Assembly (NCBI GenBank): GCA_019090565.1
Contig: JAHRVS010000078.1
Location: forward strand, 1 to 7,034
Direction of reading: 5' to 3'
Source: Gammaproteobacteria bacterium
Lineage (GTDB): Bacteria > Pseudomonadota > Gammaproteobacteria > Pseudomonadales > UBA3067
Length of the DNA stretch: 7,034 bases
Of the stretch, positions 5,663 to 7,034 are shown piece by piece. A program made the translations under genes and the position numbers. Each line of letters begins with the position of its first letter. Position 1 is the first letter of the stretch. Below the pieces are notes generated by a model. The model searched no databases and was not told the origin of the DNA. It saw only the letters and a program-made list of their open reading frames with translations.

Positions 5663-5767
5663 GTTTTTATCCTGTTTTAAAGAATGAATTTCCTGCTTGT
5701 GATGTTATTATTGTTCGTTTTTTGTGTTGATGGCGATCACGAATTTATTTTTCGAATAGGAGAGAAG

Positions 5768-6070
5768 ATGGTATTTGTTATTTATTTTTTTGCGGGCGTA
5801 TTTTTGGTAAATGGTGTGCCGCATTTCGTTCATGGAATCAGCGGTAACCCTTTTCAGAGTCCATTTGCAAGCCCGCCGGGTATTGGTGAGTCATCGCCAG
5901 TTGTAAATGTACTATGGGGTGCTGCCAATTTTATTGGTGGTTATTTGTTATTGGCTTATGCTGGCTTCTTTGAGCTGGGGTTGAATCTATCTAGTCTCTC
6001 TTTTGTTGGTGGTTGTTTAGCGATAGCAGTCGTGTTGGCACTGCATTTTGGTAAGGTCAGAAATGCATAA
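5768..6070 (+). CDS. Small conserved membrane protein, function unknown
   Basis: The ATG at 5768 has a strong ribosome binding site (AGGAG at 5758-5762) and gives 100 residues. The frame also has an ATG at 5684 (128 residues), but nothing resembling a ribosome binding site precedes it, and family members as I recall them start near residue 29 of that version. Three hydrophobic segments are visible: residues 1-15, about 45-66 and about 76-94. Between the first two lies a conserved-looking loop, NGVPHFVHGISG and PFQSPFASPPG, followed by SSPVVNVLWG. I recognise this pattern from uncharacterised short membrane proteins in proteobacteria and others but know no function. It looks intact. It is placed between two transposase remnants, 105 bases after one and 5 bases before the other. 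Confidence 0.78.
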   Translation: MVFVIYFFAGVFLVNGVPHFVHGISGNPFQSPFASPPGIGESSPVVNVLWGAANFIGGYLLLAYAGFFELGLNLSSLSFVGGCLAIAVVLALHFGKVRNA

Positions 6071-6075
6071 CATAG

Positions 6076-6402
6076 CAAGTCAATCAGGATGAACTGAATA
6101 GCTGATCAGATGACGAGGTTATGGCTCGCTGGGGTGACTTAGTTCCTGCGGGCACACTCAAGGTGACAGACTTGCTCAAGGCCACTGATAACGCCACTAC
6201 ACGGGCGCTGCATCAGGAAAAAGTAGAGCTGTGGCGTAAAAATCTCGGTGATATTTCTTGGTTTATTCGTGGCCTCAATGAGTACATTGCTCGCATGGCC
6301 AAAAAAGAAGGGAGCTGCACAGGGCGCTTCTGGGAAGGGCGCTTTAAAAGCCAAGCGTTACTGGATGAAAAAGCGCTGTTATCGTGCATGGCTTACATGG
6401 AT
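6076..6402 (+). pseudogene. Middle fragment of a REP-associated (Y1-type) transposase with a stop mutation
   Basis: From 6079 the frame reads VNQDELNS, a TGA at 6103-6105, then SDDEVMARWGDLVPAGTLKV. It continues LLKATDNATTRALHQEKVELW, ISWFIRGLNEYIARMAKKE, and CTGRFWEGRFKSQALLDEKA, ending at SCMAYMD (6402). Family members have W where the TGA is (NSWSDDEV), so one G-to-A change (TGG to TGA) broke it. After SCMAYMD the usual DLNPIRA is replaced by unrelated ALFNLSLFFFN to a TAG at 6436-6438. Both ends are therefore missing, including the HUH/catalytic tyrosine region. An ATG at 6121 could start a 105-residue peptide, but it would be a transposase scrap. The fragment does not overlap the C-terminal piece at 5361-5662 in protein coordinates. 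Confidence 0.85.
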
Positions 6403-6448
6403 GCCCTCTTTAATCTCTCTTTATTCTTTTTCAACTAGGGGCGATTCA

Positions 6449-6489
6449 GGATAAGCGCAGGGTTATTGATGAACAGTTTCCGCTTATCC
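6449..6489. repeat. 9-base inverted repeat after the transposase fragment
   Basis: GGATAAGCG (6449-6457) and CGCTTATCC (6481-6489) are exact inverted copies 23 bases apart. They lie in the 175-base gap between the transposase fragment and the convergent gene at 6614. It could be a terminator-type stem or the end of a mobile element; no T-run follows. The rest of the gap shows nothing identifiable. Confidence 0.45.
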
Positions 6490-6613
6490 ACTGCACTGCA
6501 CCCTAGGCTGTACTAGATAGCAGGGTTTCCCCTCCTCCCTAGTACTCGTTTGCATTGACGATCTGAATGCCCATTAGATTGTCTGCGCCTCTCAAGCGAA
6601 ATCAGAGACCACT

Positions 6614-7034
6614 TCACTGCCTTTGAGCTATATTATTGACGGTCAATAGAGGAGGGGTCCCTGCCTCGTTATCATAAAAATCTTGAGGGCCCATCCCTCC
6701 TAGTGTGTCAGGGAAGAAAAACTGCACGTCGATTGCAATCTCATTGAAGTTTTTTGGCAATTCAAAAATATCAAAACCTACTCTTGGGAACGCACCAGGG
6801 AATGATTCGAACTCGACCGTGCTATTTGGATCGTCTTCGTATAGAAGCTGAACGCCAACTGGGAAGTCATCGGGTATATTTATGCGAGCAAACACGTCCC
6901 AGTTATGGGTGCTAGACATCCATAGCCACGTATTTTCTGTGTCGATTTTCATATCCTTTTCGAAATCGCTCATTTTACCGTCCACAAATGCCCAGCTATT
7001 TGTATCTGGAGAAATAGCAGTATTAACACGAGCG
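6614..7034 (-). CDS. C-terminal part of an unknown protein (5' end beyond right edge)
   Basis: The minus-strand frame is open from the right edge to a TGA at 6614-6616, giving at least 139 residues that begin ARVNTAISPDTNSWAFVDG. A GTG at 6985 could start a shorter protein, but the in-frame sequence upstream looks equally coding, so the gene most likely extends past the window. The visible part is acidic and rich in aromatic residues and prolines (WLWMSSTHNWDVFARINIP, VQFFFPDTLGG, GMGPQDFYDNEAG), has no membrane segment or cysteine, and looks like beta-rich sequence, perhaps from a secreted or surface protein. I do not recognise the family. It points towards the transposase debris, so its 3' end could be altered, but there is no direct sign of that. 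Confidence 0.6.
   Translation of the reverse strand, partial: ARVNTAISPDTNSWAFVDGKMSDFEKDMKIDTENTWLWMSSTHNWDVFARINIPDDFPVGVQLLYEDDPNSTVEFESFPGAFPRVGFDIFELPKNFNEIAIDVQFFFPDTLGGMGPQDFYDNEAGTPPLLTVNNIAQRQ

Noticed and set aside
6139..6454. Other-frame open stretches over the transposase fragment (both strands)
   Set aside because: The frame carrying the transposase signature explains this DNA; the alternatives are low-complexity shadows.
1..7034. CRISPR array, rRNA, toxin-antitoxin, or phage-defence system
   Set aside because: No regularly spaced repeats, conserved rRNA sequence, paired toxin-antitoxin-like small genes or nuclease/helicase motifs were seen on either strand.

Overview
The window looks like an accessory, insertion-scarred stretch of a gammaproteobacterial chromosome, probably marine. 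That guess rests on three things: moderately AT-rich DNA, remnants of three transposase types common there (IS110/IS1111, IS21 and a REP-associated Y1 transposase), and secreted proteins of a polysaccharide-associated style. The organism itself cannot be fixed from this DNA.

Layout, left to right. (1) 1-180: the last 41 codons of an unknown gene, then a strong hairpin. (2) 219-992: a small membrane ORF that seems to lack its original start, followed 9 bases later by an intact pterin-4a-carbinolamine dehydratase. (3) 1018-1576, minus strand: a frameshifted, 5'-truncated IS110/IS1111 transposase. (4) 1721-1915: an intact CPXCG cysteine-rich small protein. (5) 1916-2587: about 330 bases without a gene holding two copies of a 22-base repeat, then a 5'-truncated istB. 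(6) 2808-5382: the main intact cargo, two consecutive genes for secreted proteins: a 345-residue cadherin-like/fibronectin-III-like protein and a 487-residue right-handed beta-helix protein of polysaccharide-lyase style. (7) 5361-6402: the C-terminal part of a REP-associated transposase, a 100-residue membrane protein gene, then the middle part of a transposase of the same family, so the transposase pieces are in permuted order. (8) 6614-7034, minus strand: the C-terminal part of an unknown protein that runs off the right edge.

The DNA reads as a mosaic: small intact genes sit between degraded mobile elements. A 22-base repeat (core GGACACCCACTAT) occurs three times, and two copies, plus one degraded look-alike, lie where a truncated gene loses recognisable sequence. 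The two secreted proteins may act together at the cell surface or on an external polysaccharide, but their substrate is unknown. No CRISPR array, rRNA, convincing tRNA or recognisable defence system was seen. I do not see a clear new multi-gene system; the best leads are the repeat-marked breakpoints, the transposase-flanked membrane gene and the secreted pair.
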